64,000 nt of DNA from Lipingzhangella_A rawalii (GTDB lineage: Bacteria > Actinomycetota > Actinomycetes > Streptosporangiales > Streptosporangiaceae). The notes under the pieces were generated by a model that ran no database searches, was not told the DNA's origin, and was given only the letters and a program-made list of their open reading frames with translations. The stretch's first letter is position 1. Each line of letters begins with the position of its first letter. This document shows, one piece after another, positions 34,175 through 42,784 of the stretch. A program made the translations under genes and the position numbers. The DNA is taken from the NCBI RefSeq assembly GCF_031628175.1, contig NZ_JAVLVT010000004.1:248001-312000 (forward strand). Direction: 5' to 3'.

Positions 34175-35659
34175 GTGCCCGAGAGCGCGTCTGGATCCCT
34201 GACATCGGACGAGCCAGTCACCCAACCAAAATCCGGTCTCCTGATCGGAGTGCTGGTGGTGTCGGCGTTCGTCATGATCCTGAACGAGACCATCCTGGGC
34301 GTCGCCCTGCGCGACCTCAGTGTCGAACTGGACGTCACCACCACGACAGTGCAGTGGCTGACCAGTGGTTTCCTGCTGACAATGGCGGTGGTCATCCCGA
34401 TCACCGGGTTCCTGCTGGAGCGCTACACTCCCCGTCAGCTCTTCCTGGCGGCGTTGACCTTGTTCCTGCTCGGCACGACGGTCTGCGCCCTGGCACCCGG
34501 TTTCGCGGTGCTGCTGGCGGGACGGGTGATCCAGGCGGGTGGCACGGCCGTGATGATTCCGCTGCTGATGACCTCGGTGATGCGGCTGGTTCCCGCCGAG
34601 CGGCGCGGGACCACGATGGGGACGATCACGATCGTCATCGCCGTGGCGCCCGCGATCGGCCCCACGATCGGTGGCGGGCTGCTGGCAGTGCTGGGTTGGC
34701 GCTGGATGTTCGTCACCGTACTGCCGCTGGCCCTGGCGGCACTGGTGATCGGCCTGGTGTGGCTGCACATGGACCGCGTGACCCGTCGAGTGCCGCTGGA
34801 CGTGGGCTCGGTGCTGCTCTCGGCGCTCGGCTTCGGGGCGCTGCTCTACGGCCTGTCCACGATCGGGGAGTCCGAAGGCGGGGAGCACCTGGTTCCCCCG
34901 TGGTTGCCGCTGGTGGTTGGGCTCGCCGGGATCGCGGTATTCGTGTGGCGCCAGCTGCGACTCCAGCGGGATGATCGGGCACTGTTGGATCTCCGCCCGT
35001 TTACCCGGCGCCGTTTCGTCGTGGGTGTGATCCTGATGGCGTTGCTGTTCATGTGCCTGCTGGGGGCGGGGGCGGTCCTCCTCCCGCTGTTCTTGCAGAT
35101 CGTTCTGGGAACCAACGCCTTTGTGGCCGGTTTGGCGATGCTGCCCGGTGGGTTGCTGCTGGGACTGATGGGACGCCCGGTAGGGCGACTGTATGACCGG
35201 TTCGGGGCTCGCCCCCTGGTGATTCCCGGTGCGGTGGCCCTGGCGGCGTCCATGTGGCTGTTCGCCAGCCTTGGGTCCGACTCGTCGGTGGTCGCGGCCA
35301 TCGCGATTCACCTCGTGCTCATGGCGGGACTGGGATTCATGATGACGCCGCTGATGACGGACTCGCTGAGTGCCCTGCCCGACCAGCTCTACTCCCATGG
35401 CAGCGCGATCCTCACCACTCTCCAGCAGATTGCCGGTGCCTTGGGGATCGCGCTGTTCGTCAGTGTCTCGGCGCTGGGCAGCGTGACCTATACCGGCACG
35501 CCCGATGATGCCGGGCTGCGTGCGGCGTTCATGGCGGCGGGCGTGGTGGGCGTGCTCGCGGTCCTGACCGCCCTCACCACCCGCCGCCGGCCAGCCAGCT
35601 CCGCGCCCGCCGAGGACGCGCCGGGCCGGGAGGCCTCGGGTGCGGCAGGCGCACACTGA
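34175..35659 (+). CDS. DHA2-type MFS exporter (EmrB/LmrB-like)
   Basis: The 494-residue protein has about 14 hydrophobic segments. It starts at a GTG preceded by GAGG. LNETILGVALRDL and VQWLTSGFLLTMAVVIPI are the opening blocks of EmrB/QacA-type transporters, GPTIGGGLLAVLGWRWMFV is motif C, and the second half repeats the fold. The C-terminal tail is Ala/Pro-rich. It closes the RiPP arm and is the second exporter of the locus, probably for the modified peptide or for resistance. The substrate is unknown. Confidence 0.9.
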   Translation: MPESASGSLTSDEPVTQPKSGLLIGVLVVSAFVMILNETILGVALRDLSVELDVTTTTVQWLTSGFLLTMAVVIPITGFLLERYTPRQLFLAALTLFLLGTTVCALAPGFAVLLAGRVIQAGGTAVMIPLLMTSVMRLVPAERRGTTMGTITIVIAVAPAIGPTIGGGLLAVLGWRWMFVTVLPLALAALVIGLVWLHMDRVTRRVPLDVGSVLLSALGFGALLYGLSTIGESEGGEHLVPPWLPLVVGLAGIAVFVWRQLRLQRDDRALLDLRPFTRRRFVVGVILMALLFMCLLGAGAVLLPLFLQIVLGTNAFVAGLAMLPGGLLLGLMGRPVGRLYDRFGARPLVIPGAVALAASMWLFASLGSDSSVVAAIAIHLVLMAGLGFMMTPLMTDSLSALPDQLYSHGSAILTTLQQIAGALGIALFVSVSALGSVTYTGTPDDAGLRAAFMAAGVVGVLAVLTALTTRRRPASSAPAEDAPGREASGAAGAH

Positions 35660-35976
35660 TCAGGCACGCCCGGGGCCACACCCCGACGCTTGGACGACGC
35701 GCTGATGCTGCCTAGGGCTAGGACCCGCACCTTCAGGTCATCCAATGACCCCAGCAGCCATCATCATCTTTCCGAAATTTTTCGATAGAAGATGACCGGG
35801 ACATCCGGCCTCAGAAGCCAGGAATGCCGAGTTCATAGCGGTGCTAACGGCATCGTTCTCCCGCAGAGCGCCTACCAGGTCTTGACGTGAGGTGCGACAC
35901 ACCCTAGCCTCGTCCCTCAAGATTTCCGGAATATTTCGGAAACTTTGGTTGGTCATAGAGAGACTGGAGTCCCCCG
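35660..35976. promoter_or_regulatory. Xylanase upstream region with two TTTCCG-type repeats
   Basis: TTTCCGAAATTTTTCG at 35769-35784 and TTTCCGGAATATTTCG at 35923-35938 agree at 14 of 16 bases. The second copy also forms the inverted repeat TTTCCG/CGGAAA (35923-35942) and lies 35-54 bases before the xylanase start. CGAAA-type motifs are known in promoters of actinobacterial xylanase genes, so these are candidate repressor sites. No gene is seen here. Confidence 0.45.
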
Positions 35977-37449
35977 ATGCAAGCACTCCGCTTCGCCACC
36001 GCGGCGCTGGCCGCCGTGGCCGTGACCGTGCCCCTCGCGGCCCCCGCAGCCGCCAACCCACCCGAGGGCCAGAGCGCCGCCCCGCACTCCAACGCCGTCA
36101 ACGAACGCCTCCGGGAACTCGCCCCGGACGGCATGGTGATCGGAAACGTCGCCGCCGGCGGCGGGCACCACACCGACGAGGACTACCCGGACCCGTTCAC
36201 GCACGACCAGCAGTACCGCACCAGCCTGGCCCAGCAGTTCAACTCGGTCACCGCCGAGAACCAGATGAAGTGGGACCACCTGCGTCCCAGCCAGGACACC
36301 TACGACTTCGACGACGCCGACGCCATCGTGGACTTCGCCGAGGACAACGGTCAGGACCTCCGGGGCCACACCCTCCTGTGGCACAGCCAGAACCCGGACT
36401 GGCTGGAGGACGGCGACTTCACCGACGAGGAACTACGCACCATCCTCCAGGACCACATCGACACCGTGGTCGGCCGCTACGCCGGACAGATCGACCAGTG
36501 GGACGTCGCCAACGAGATCTTCCACGAGGATGGCCAGCTCCGCACCGAGGACAACATCTGGATCCGCGAGCTCGGTCCGGACATCATCGCTGACGCCTTC
36601 CACTGGGCCCACGAGGCCGACCCCTCGGCCGAGCTGTTCCTGAACGACTACAACGTGGAGGGCATCAACGCCAAGAGCGACGCCTACTACGACCTTGCCC
36701 AGGACCTGCTCGCCGACGGTGTCCCCGTGCACGGCTTCGGCGCCCAGACCCATCTGAGCATCGAGTACGGCTTCCCCGGCGACCTCCAGGACAACCTGCA
36801 ACGCTTCGACGACCTGGGGCTGGCCACCGCCGTCACCGAGATCGACGTCCGGATGGAGCTGCCCGCCGACGGCCAACCCACGGATGACCAGCTAGCCCAG
36901 CAGGCCGACTACTACGAGCAGGCCCTCGACGCCTGCCTGGGCGTGGCCGGCTGCACCTCCTTCACCATCTGGGGCATCACCGACCAGTACTCCTGGGTCC
37001 CCAACACCTTCGAGGGTGAGGGCGCGGCCACGATCAAGACCGACGACTACGAGCGCAAGCCCGCGTTCTTCGCCCTGCGCGAGGCCCTCGGTGGCGCGGG
37101 CGACCCCGGCAACGGCGACGACCCCGGTAACGGCGACGACCCGGGAGCCACGGAGTGCAGCTACTCCGTGACCGGCAGCTGGGGCCATGGATTCCAGGGC
37201 GAGGTGGAGATCACCAACACCGGGGACAGCCCCACCTCCGCATGGACCGCCACCTGGACCTTCCCGGATGACCAGACCATCAGCCAGCTGTGGAACGGCG
37301 ACTACGAGCAGTCCGGCGCCCAGGTCACCGTGCACAACGCCGGCCACAACGGAGAGCTCGCCCCCGGAGCGTCCACCACGTTCGGCTTTGTCGCCGACGG
37401 CGCCGGGGACGGCTCCGAGCCCAGCGACCTGGACTGCACTCTGACCTGA
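35977..37449 (+). CDS. Secreted GH10 endo-1,4-beta-xylanase with CBM2
   Basis: This 490-residue enzyme hydrolyses xylan outside the cell. Residues 1-26 are a Sec signal peptide ending AAPAAA. The GH10 domain follows to about residue 370: WHSQNPDW is a substrate-binding block, Glu180 in WDVANE is the acid/base, and Glu288 in TEIDVR is the nucleophile. A repeated GDDPGN linker (about 375-392) leads to a CBM2 of about 95 residues beginning with a cysteine and rich in Trp (SWGHGFQGEVEITNTGD). It stands alone between the biosynthetic locus and the nitrate genes. The upstream TTTCCG repeats suggest substrate-dependent repression. Confidence 0.96.
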   Translation: MQALRFATAALAAVAVTVPLAAPAAANPPEGQSAAPHSNAVNERLRELAPDGMVIGNVAAGGGHHTDEDYPDPFTHDQQYRTSLAQQFNSVTAENQMKWDHLRPSQDTYDFDDADAIVDFAEDNGQDLRGHTLLWHSQNPDWLEDGDFTDEELRTILQDHIDTVVGRYAGQIDQWDVANEIFHEDGQLRTEDNIWIRELGPDIIADAFHWAHEADPSAELFLNDYNVEGINAKSDAYYDLAQDLLADGVPVHGFGAQTHLSIEYGFPGDLQDNLQRFDDLGLATAVTEIDVRMELPADGQPTDDQLAQQADYYEQALDACLGVAGCTSFTIWGITDQYSWVPNTFEGEGAATIKTDDYERKPAFFALREALGGAGDPGNGDDPGNGDDPGATECSYSVTGSWGHGFQGEVEITNTGDSPTSAWTATWTFPDDQTISQLWNGDYEQSGAQVTVHNAGHNGELAPGASTTFGFVADGAGDGSEPSDLDCTLT

Positions 37450-37468
37450 CCCCACGTCTCCTCCCCCT

Positions 37469-37505
37469 GGGCCCGAGCGTCTCCCCTCCCCAGCTCGGGC
37501 CCTTT
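37469..37505 (+). terminator. Rho-independent terminator after the xylanase
   Basis: GGGCCCGAGC (37469-37478) and GCTCGGGCCC (37493-37502) form a perfect 10-base-pair GC-rich stem followed by TTT, 20 bases after the xylanase stop. Confidence 0.8.
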
Positions 37506-37530
37506 CCCATGCCGGAGGGATGGGAAAGGG
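37500..37530. terminator. Second hairpin, overlapping the xylanase terminator
   Basis: CCCTTTCCCAT (37500-37510) and ATGGGAAAGGG (37520-37530) form a perfect 11-base-pair stem with a 9-base loop. It shares three bases with the right arm of the previous stem and could end narK transcripts coming from the opposite side. Confidence 0.6.
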
Positions 37531-37629
37531 ACGCTATCGCGGCTCGGGGGCTCCCTCCAGGCCATCGGGGGCAGGGACGGCCGCTCAATGCAACACCCGG
37601 CCGATGGGGGAGCAGGAAGGCGGGTACGG

Positions 37630-38856
37630 TCACCGGGGCCGGGGTGGCGCCTCCACGTGGCGGAACGCGCGGGCGGTGTAGAGCGCGACCAGCAGCGCCG
37701 TGGCGGCCAACAGCACAAACCCCCAGGTATAGGCGCCGGTGGCCTGGTAGATCACCCCCATCACCAGGGGTGGGAAGTAGCCCCCCAGGCCGCCGGCCGC
37801 GCCGACCAGACCGGTGACCGTGCCCACCCGGGAAGGCTCCACAAGCTTCGCGACCAGTGCGAACACCCCGCCGGTGCCCAAGCCCAGAAACAGGGCCATC
37901 AGCACGAAGCTCACCCCCGCGGGCAACTCCGCCGGCGGCTGGAAAGCCAGCACCAGAGCCAGCACGCACGTGCCCACGAACGAGACCAGACACACCCACA
38001 CCGGGCCGATCCGGTCGGACAGGATGCCGCCGAGCGGACGGGCCACCACGGCGGCCACCGCGAACCCGGCGGTACGCAGCCCCGCCTCGGTCTGTGCGAA
38101 TTCGTAGGCGGTGTGCAACAGCGTGGGCAGATAGGTCGAGAAGGCCACGAACCCCCCGAACACCAGGGCGTACAGTGCGACCATCTGCCAGGTCACCGGA
38201 AGCCGGAGAGCCGAACGCATCCGCGGCAGCGCCGGCTCCCTGCTGGGCCGCCAGGCGGGAGCGTCCCGGCTGGCCAGCCACATCACCACCCCCATGGCCG
38301 CGAGCACGGCTGCCATCACCAAATGCGTGCCCAGCAGCCCGAACTGCTCCACCAGCCGTGGGGTCAGGAACGCCGACAGCGCCGTGCCCCCCATGCCCGC
38401 ACCGAACACACCGGTGGCCATACCGCGCCGACTGGGCGCGTGCCAGGCGTTCACAAACGGAATCCCGACGGCGAAGGAGGTGCCGGCAACACCGAGGAAG
38501 AAGCCCCACAGCACCAGCAGGGCATAGGAATCTCCGGACAGGCCCACCAGCAGTGTCGGCACGATGCTCACCAGGCAGATCACGGTGAACATGACCCGAC
38601 CGCCGTAGCGGTCGGTCAGTGCGCCCACCGGGATCCGGCCGAGTGAACCCACCAGCACCGGAACAGCCACCAGCAGCGAGGTCTGGGTGGGGCTCAGGTC
38701 CAGCCGGTCACTGTAGGTCTGGGACAGGGGGGCGATGAGGTTCCACGCCCAGAACGTCAGCGCGAACGCGGCCGTGGCCAGGGCGAGATTACGCCCGGCG
38801 CCACGCCGGATGGCCGCCTCGGCGGTGGCGTCACCCTCGGGAGCGCTGCTGCTCAT
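37630..38856 (-). CDS. narK: Nitrate/nitrite MFS transporter NarK
   Basis: The 408-residue protein has about 12 transmembrane segments. FALTFWAWNLIAPLSQTY, then GALTDRYGGRVMFT (motif A), and the glycine-rich nitrate-signature-like segments GVFGAGMGGTAL and GLVGAAGGLGGYFPPLVMG match the nitrate/nitrite porter family. The ATG at 38856 follows AAGGA. It is divergent from narG, which supports nitrate uptake or nitrite export for the respiratory nitrate reductase. Confidence 0.93.
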   Translation of the reverse strand: MSSSAPEGDATAEAAIRRGAGRNLALATAAFALTFWAWNLIAPLSQTYSDRLDLSPTQTSLLVAVPVLVGSLGRIPVGALTDRYGGRVMFTVICLVSIVPTLLVGLSGDSYALLVLWGFFLGVAGTSFAVGIPFVNAWHAPSRRGMATGVFGAGMGGTALSAFLTPRLVEQFGLLGTHLVMAAVLAAMGVVMWLASRDAPAWRPSREPALPRMRSALRLPVTWQMVALYALVFGGFVAFSTYLPTLLHTAYEFAQTEAGLRTAGFAVAAVVARPLGGILSDRIGPVWVCLVSFVGTCVLALVLAFQPPAELPAGVSFVLMALFLGLGTGGVFALVAKLVEPSRVGTVTGLVGAAGGLGGYFPPLVMGVIYQATGAYTWGFVLLAATALLVALYTARAFRHVEAPPRPR

Positions 38857-38916
38857 CCGGATGTCCTTTCGATGTCGACTCCCCGGGACGGTAGCCGTTC
38901 GCTCCGGAATCCGATC

Positions 38917-38950
38917 GGGACCTTCGGCATAAATTGTTGGGACTTCGGGG
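38917..38950. promoter_or_regulatory. Two GGGAC half-sites (DevR/DosR-like) between narK and narG
   Basis: GGGACCTTCGGC at 38917 and TTGGGACTTCGGGG at 38937-38950 share GGGAC cores spaced 22 bases, two helical turns. The left part of the second copy matches the DosR-type TTNGGGACTT half-site; the symmetric right halves are not conserved. DosR-family regulators control respiratory nitrate genes in some actinobacteria. Confidence 0.35.
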
Positions 38951-39040
38951 TATTCCTTCGATGGGATATCGGATGGTGAGCTGGAGCGACCGAGCACTCA
39001 CAGTCTCACTTCCCTCGATTCGGGAAACGGGGAGTAACCC

Positions 39041-42000
39041 GTGCACAATGGCCAGCAAAAACCTGAAACGGAATTTGATCCGGCTGACCTGCTGCTTCGC
39101 ACAGGAATTCACCTGACGAATGCGGACGTCACCGCCGACCATCGCGCCGTTTTCCGTGCGGGCGGGCGCGAGGGAGACGTTTTTTACCGAAACCGGTGGA
39201 ATCATGACCGAGTCGTGCGCTCCACCCATGGCGTGAACTGCACCGGCTCGTGTTCCTGGAATGTGTACGTCAAAGACGGGATCATTACCTGGGAGACGCA
39301 GGCAACCGACTACCCCTCGGTGGGCCCGGACCGTCCCGAGTACGAACCGCGCGGATGTCCCCGGGGGGCGGCGTTCTCCTGGTACACCTACTCCCCGACC
39401 CGGGTGCGCTACCCCTATATCCGCGGGGTGCTGGCCGAGATGTACCGGGAGGCGCGGGCGCGACTCGGTGACCCGGTGGCGGCGTGGGCGGAGATCACCA
39501 CTGATCCGGAGCGCCGGCGCCGCTACCAGCGCGCCCGCGGCAAGGGCGGGCTGGTGCGCACCACCTGGGAGGAGGCGCTGGAGATCGCGGCGGCCGCGCA
39601 CGTGCACACAATCCGCGACCACGGGCCGGACCGCATCGCCGGGTTCTCCCCGATCCCGGCGATGTCGCAGGTGTCGCACGGTGCGGGCGCCCGGTTCGTC
39701 AATCTGCTGGGCGGCTCCATGCTGTCGTTCTACGACTGGTACGCCGACCTTCCCGTAGCCTCACCGCACATGTTCGGTGACCAGACCGACGTTCCCGAGT
39801 CGGGTGACTGGTGGGACGCGGCCTACCTGATGCTGTGGGGCTCCAACGTGCCCGTGACCCGCACCCCGGACGCGCACTGGATGGCCGAGGCCCGCTACCG
39901 GGGGCAGAAGGTGGTGGTGGTCGCCCCGGATTACAACGACGCCACCAAGTTCGCCGACGAGTGGCTCGCCCCGCACCCGGGCACGGACGGGGCGTTGGCC
40001 ATGGCCATGGGACACGTGGTCCTGCGGGAACGCTTTGTGGAGCAGCCCACAGCGGCGTTCACCGACTACACGCGGCGCTACACCGACCTGCCGTTCCTGG
40101 TCACCCTGCGGGAACGGGACGGACGATACGTTCCGGGAAAGTTCCTCACTGCGGCCGATCTGGATCCCCAGGAGCAGGCCGCGGCGGGTGCGGAGAACGC
40201 GCAGTGGAAACCCGTGGTGCTGAACGCGACCACCGGCGCCGTCGTCGCCCCGAACGGAACCCTGGGGCACCGCTGGGGCGAGTCCGGGAAGGGCCGCTGG
40301 AACCTGCACCTGGGTGACTGTGTTCCCCAGCTGAGTCTGTATCCCGACCCGGGCGACGGGGCGGCCGGAACCCCCGCCGCAGCGGGCACCGAGTTCGTGT
40401 CCGTAGCACTTCCCCGGTTCGACGAGGCGGACGGGCGGGCCGGCGTCCTGCACCGGGGCGTACCTGCGCGACGGGTGCAGGGGCAGCTGGTGACCACGGT
40501 GCTGGATCTACTGCTCGCCCAGTACGGGGTGCAGCGGCCAGACCTGCCCGGCACCTGGCCCGAGGGCTACGACGACGCCAACGAACCCTACACCCCGGCG
40601 TGGCAGGAACGGCTGACCTCGGTTCCGGCCGAGCGGGCGGTACGCATCGCCCGGGAGTTCGCGGCGACCGCCGAGCGCAGCGGCGGTCGGTGCATGATCG
40701 TGCTGGGCGCGGGCACCAACCAGTGGTTCCACGGTGACGCAATGTACCGCGGTTTTCTCACACTGCTGCTGCTCACCGGCTGCCAGGGGGTCAACGGCGG
40801 CGGATGGGCGCACTACGTCGGTCAGGAGAAGTGCCGGACCCAGGCCGGCTGGGCCACCTACGCCTCGGCGATGGACTGGAGCCGACCGCCACGGTTCATG
40901 GCCGGGACCGCCTACTGGTACCTGCACACCGACCAGTGGCGCTACGACACCTACCGCGCGAACGCGCTCACCTCCGCGGTGGGCTCGGGGGAGCTGGACG
41001 GGCGCCATACCGCGGATCTGGTGGCGGCCTCGGCACGGATGGGATGGATGCCCTCGTATCCCACCTTCGACCGCAACCCGTTGGAGCTGGCACGCCAAGC
41101 CCAGGAGTCCGGGCAGGACCCGGGTAGCTACGTGGCCACGGAACTGGCGGCGGGCCGGCTGCGCTTCGCCGCCGAGGACCCGGACAACCCGGCGAATTGG
41201 CCCCGGGTGCTGACGGTGTGGCGCTCCAACCTGTTGGGGTCCTCGGCGAAGGGCAGCGAGTACTTCTCGAAGCACCTGCTGGGCACCGAGGCGGCCGTGC
41301 AGGGGGGCGAGGCGGGCGCGGAGCATCGTCCCGACGAGGTGACCTGGCGTGAACCCGCACCCGAGGGCAAGCTGGACCTGCTGCTGAGTCTGGATTTTCG
41401 GATGACCAGCACCACCCTGCTGTCGGATGTGGTGTTGCCTGCGGCGACCTGGTACGAGAAGTACGACCTGTCCACTACGGACATGCATCCTTTCGTGAAC
41501 GCGTTCACCCCGGCGATCGACCCGCCATGGCAGGCCCGCAGCGACTTCACGGCCTTCCAGCAGCTCGCACGTCGGTTCAGTGAGCTTGCCGCGGTGCATC
41601 TCGGGAGACGCACCGACCTGGTGGCGGTGCCGCACGGGCACGACACCCCCAGTGAGCTGGCCCAGCCCGGCGGTCACGCTCCGGACTGGCAGGCCGACGG
41701 GGAGGTGCCTCAGCCGGGCCGCACCATGCCGGCGCTGGTGACGGTGGAACGCGACTACCCCGCGCTGGCCGAGCAACTGGGCGCTCTGGGGCCGCTCGCC
41801 GAGCAGCTCGGGCTGCCCGTCAAAGGTGTGTCCTTCACCCCGGACGCGGAGGTGGACTGGCTGCGCAGCCGGAACGGCACCGTGCGTGGTGGGGTGGCTG
41901 ACGGGCGCCCCGCGCTGGACACCGACGTGAAGGTGTGCGAACTGATCCTGGCGCTGTCCGGAACCAGCAACGGGCGGCTGGCCGCGCAGGGCTTCCAGCG

Positions 42001-42784
42001 TCTCGCCGAACGTACCGGCACCGACATCTCCGTGCTGGGCGAGGGGGCGCACGAGCGGCGCGTGGTGTTCAGTGACCCGCAGTCCCGGCCCACCACGGTC
42101 GGGCCGAGTCCGGAATGGTCGGGGATCGAGGCTCCAGACCGCCGCTACGCACCGTTCACGATCAACCTGGAGCACGCCAAGCCCTGGCACACGCTCACCG
42201 GGCGGCAGCACGTCTACCTGGACCACGACTGGATGCACGAGTTCGGGGAAGCGTTGCCGATCTACCGACCGCCCTTGGACATTCACCGTCTGTTCGGGGA
42301 GCCACAGTTGGGGCCGGACGGGCAGCGTTCGGTGACGGTGCGCTACCTCACCCCGCACTCCAAATGGTCCATCCACTCCGAGTACCAGGACAATCTGCTG
42401 ATGCTGTCCCTGTCCCGGGGCGGCCCCACCCTATGGATGAGCCCGGACGACGCGACGGCCATCGGCGCACGCGACAACGACTGGGTGGAGGCGGTCAACC
42501 GCAACGGGGTCCTGGCGGCCCGGCTGGTCGTCTCCCACCGCATGCCCACCGGGACGGTGTACGTGTACCACGCCCAGGACCGGGTGGTGGATACCCCGAA
42601 GACCGAGACCACCGGAAAGCGCGGCGGGATCCACAACGCGCTCACGCGCCTTCTGATCAAACCCACCCACCTGATCGGGGGCTATGCCCAGTTCAGCTAC
42701 GCGTTCAACTACATCGGCCCCACCGGCAACCAGCGCGACGAGATCACCGTGGTCCGCAAACGCAGCAGCGAGGTGAACTACTAA
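39041..42784 (+). CDS. narG: Respiratory nitrate reductase alpha subunit
   Basis: This 1247-residue subunit reduces nitrate at a molybdenum bis-MGD centre. The N-terminal THGVNCTGSCSW block holds the His/Cys ligands of the FS0 cluster. YDWYADLPVASPHMFGDQTD contains the aspartate that coordinates molybdenum, and WGSNVPVTRTPDAHW follows as in other NarG proteins. The GTG start at 39041 has GGGGAG seven bases upstream. It leads narGHJI, with one-base overlap to narH. Like other gram-positive NarG proteins it lacks a Tat signal, so the enzyme should face the cytoplasm. Confidence 0.97.
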   Translation: MHNGQQKPETEFDPADLLLRTGIHLTNADVTADHRAVFRAGGREGDVFYRNRWNHDRVVRSTHGVNCTGSCSWNVYVKDGIITWETQATDYPSVGPDRPEYEPRGCPRGAAFSWYTYSPTRVRYPYIRGVLAEMYREARARLGDPVAAWAEITTDPERRRRYQRARGKGGLVRTTWEEALEIAAAAHVHTIRDHGPDRIAGFSPIPAMSQVSHGAGARFVNLLGGSMLSFYDWYADLPVASPHMFGDQTDVPESGDWWDAAYLMLWGSNVPVTRTPDAHWMAEARYRGQKVVVVAPDYNDATKFADEWLAPHPGTDGALAMAMGHVVLRERFVEQPTAAFTDYTRRYTDLPFLVTLRERDGRYVPGKFLTAADLDPQEQAAAGAENAQWKPVVLNATTGAVVAPNGTLGHRWGESGKGRWNLHLGDCVPQLSLYPDPGDGAAGTPAAAGTEFVSVALPRFDEADGRAGVLHRGVPARRVQGQLVTTVLDLLLAQYGVQRPDLPGTWPEGYDDANEPYTPAWQERLTSVPAERAVRIAREFAATAERSGGRCMIVLGAGTNQWFHGDAMYRGFLTLLLLTGCQGVNGGGWAHYVGQEKCRTQAGWATYASAMDWSRPPRFMAGTAYWYLHTDQWRYDTYRANALTSAVGSGELDGRHTADLVAASARMGWMPSYPTFDRNPLELARQAQESGQDPGSYVATELAAGRLRFAAEDPDNPANWPRVLTVWRSNLLGSSAKGSEYFSKHLLGTEAAVQGGEAGAEHRPDEVTWREPAPEGKLDLLLSLDFRMTSTTLLSDVVLPAATWYEKYDLSTTDMHPFVNAFTPAIDPPWQARSDFTAFQQLARRFSELAAVHLGRRTDLVAVPHGHDTPSELAQPGGHAPDWQADGEVPQPGRTMPALVTVERDYPALAEQLGALGPLAEQLGLPVKGVSFTPDAEVDWLRSRNGTVRGGVADGRPALDTDVKVCELILALSGTSNGRLAAQGFQRLAERTGTDISVLGEGAHERRVVFSDPQSRPTTVGPSPEWSGIEAPDRRYAPFTINLEHAKPWHTLTGRQHVYLDHDWMHEFGEALPIYRPPLDIHRLFGEPQLGPDGQRSVTVRYLTPHSKWSIHSEYQDNLLMLSLSRGGPTLWMSPDDATAIGARDNDWVEAVNRNGVLAARLVVSHRMPTGTVYVYHAQDRVVDTPKTETTGKRGGIHNALTRLLIKPTHLIGGYAQFSYAFNYIGPTGNQRDEITVVRKRSSEVNY

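Noticed and set aside
33878..35656. 592-codon minus-strand frame over the exporter gene
   Set aside because: It is a Gln/His/Arg-rich mirror of the MFS gene with no domain; the plus-strand MFS motifs are unmistakable.
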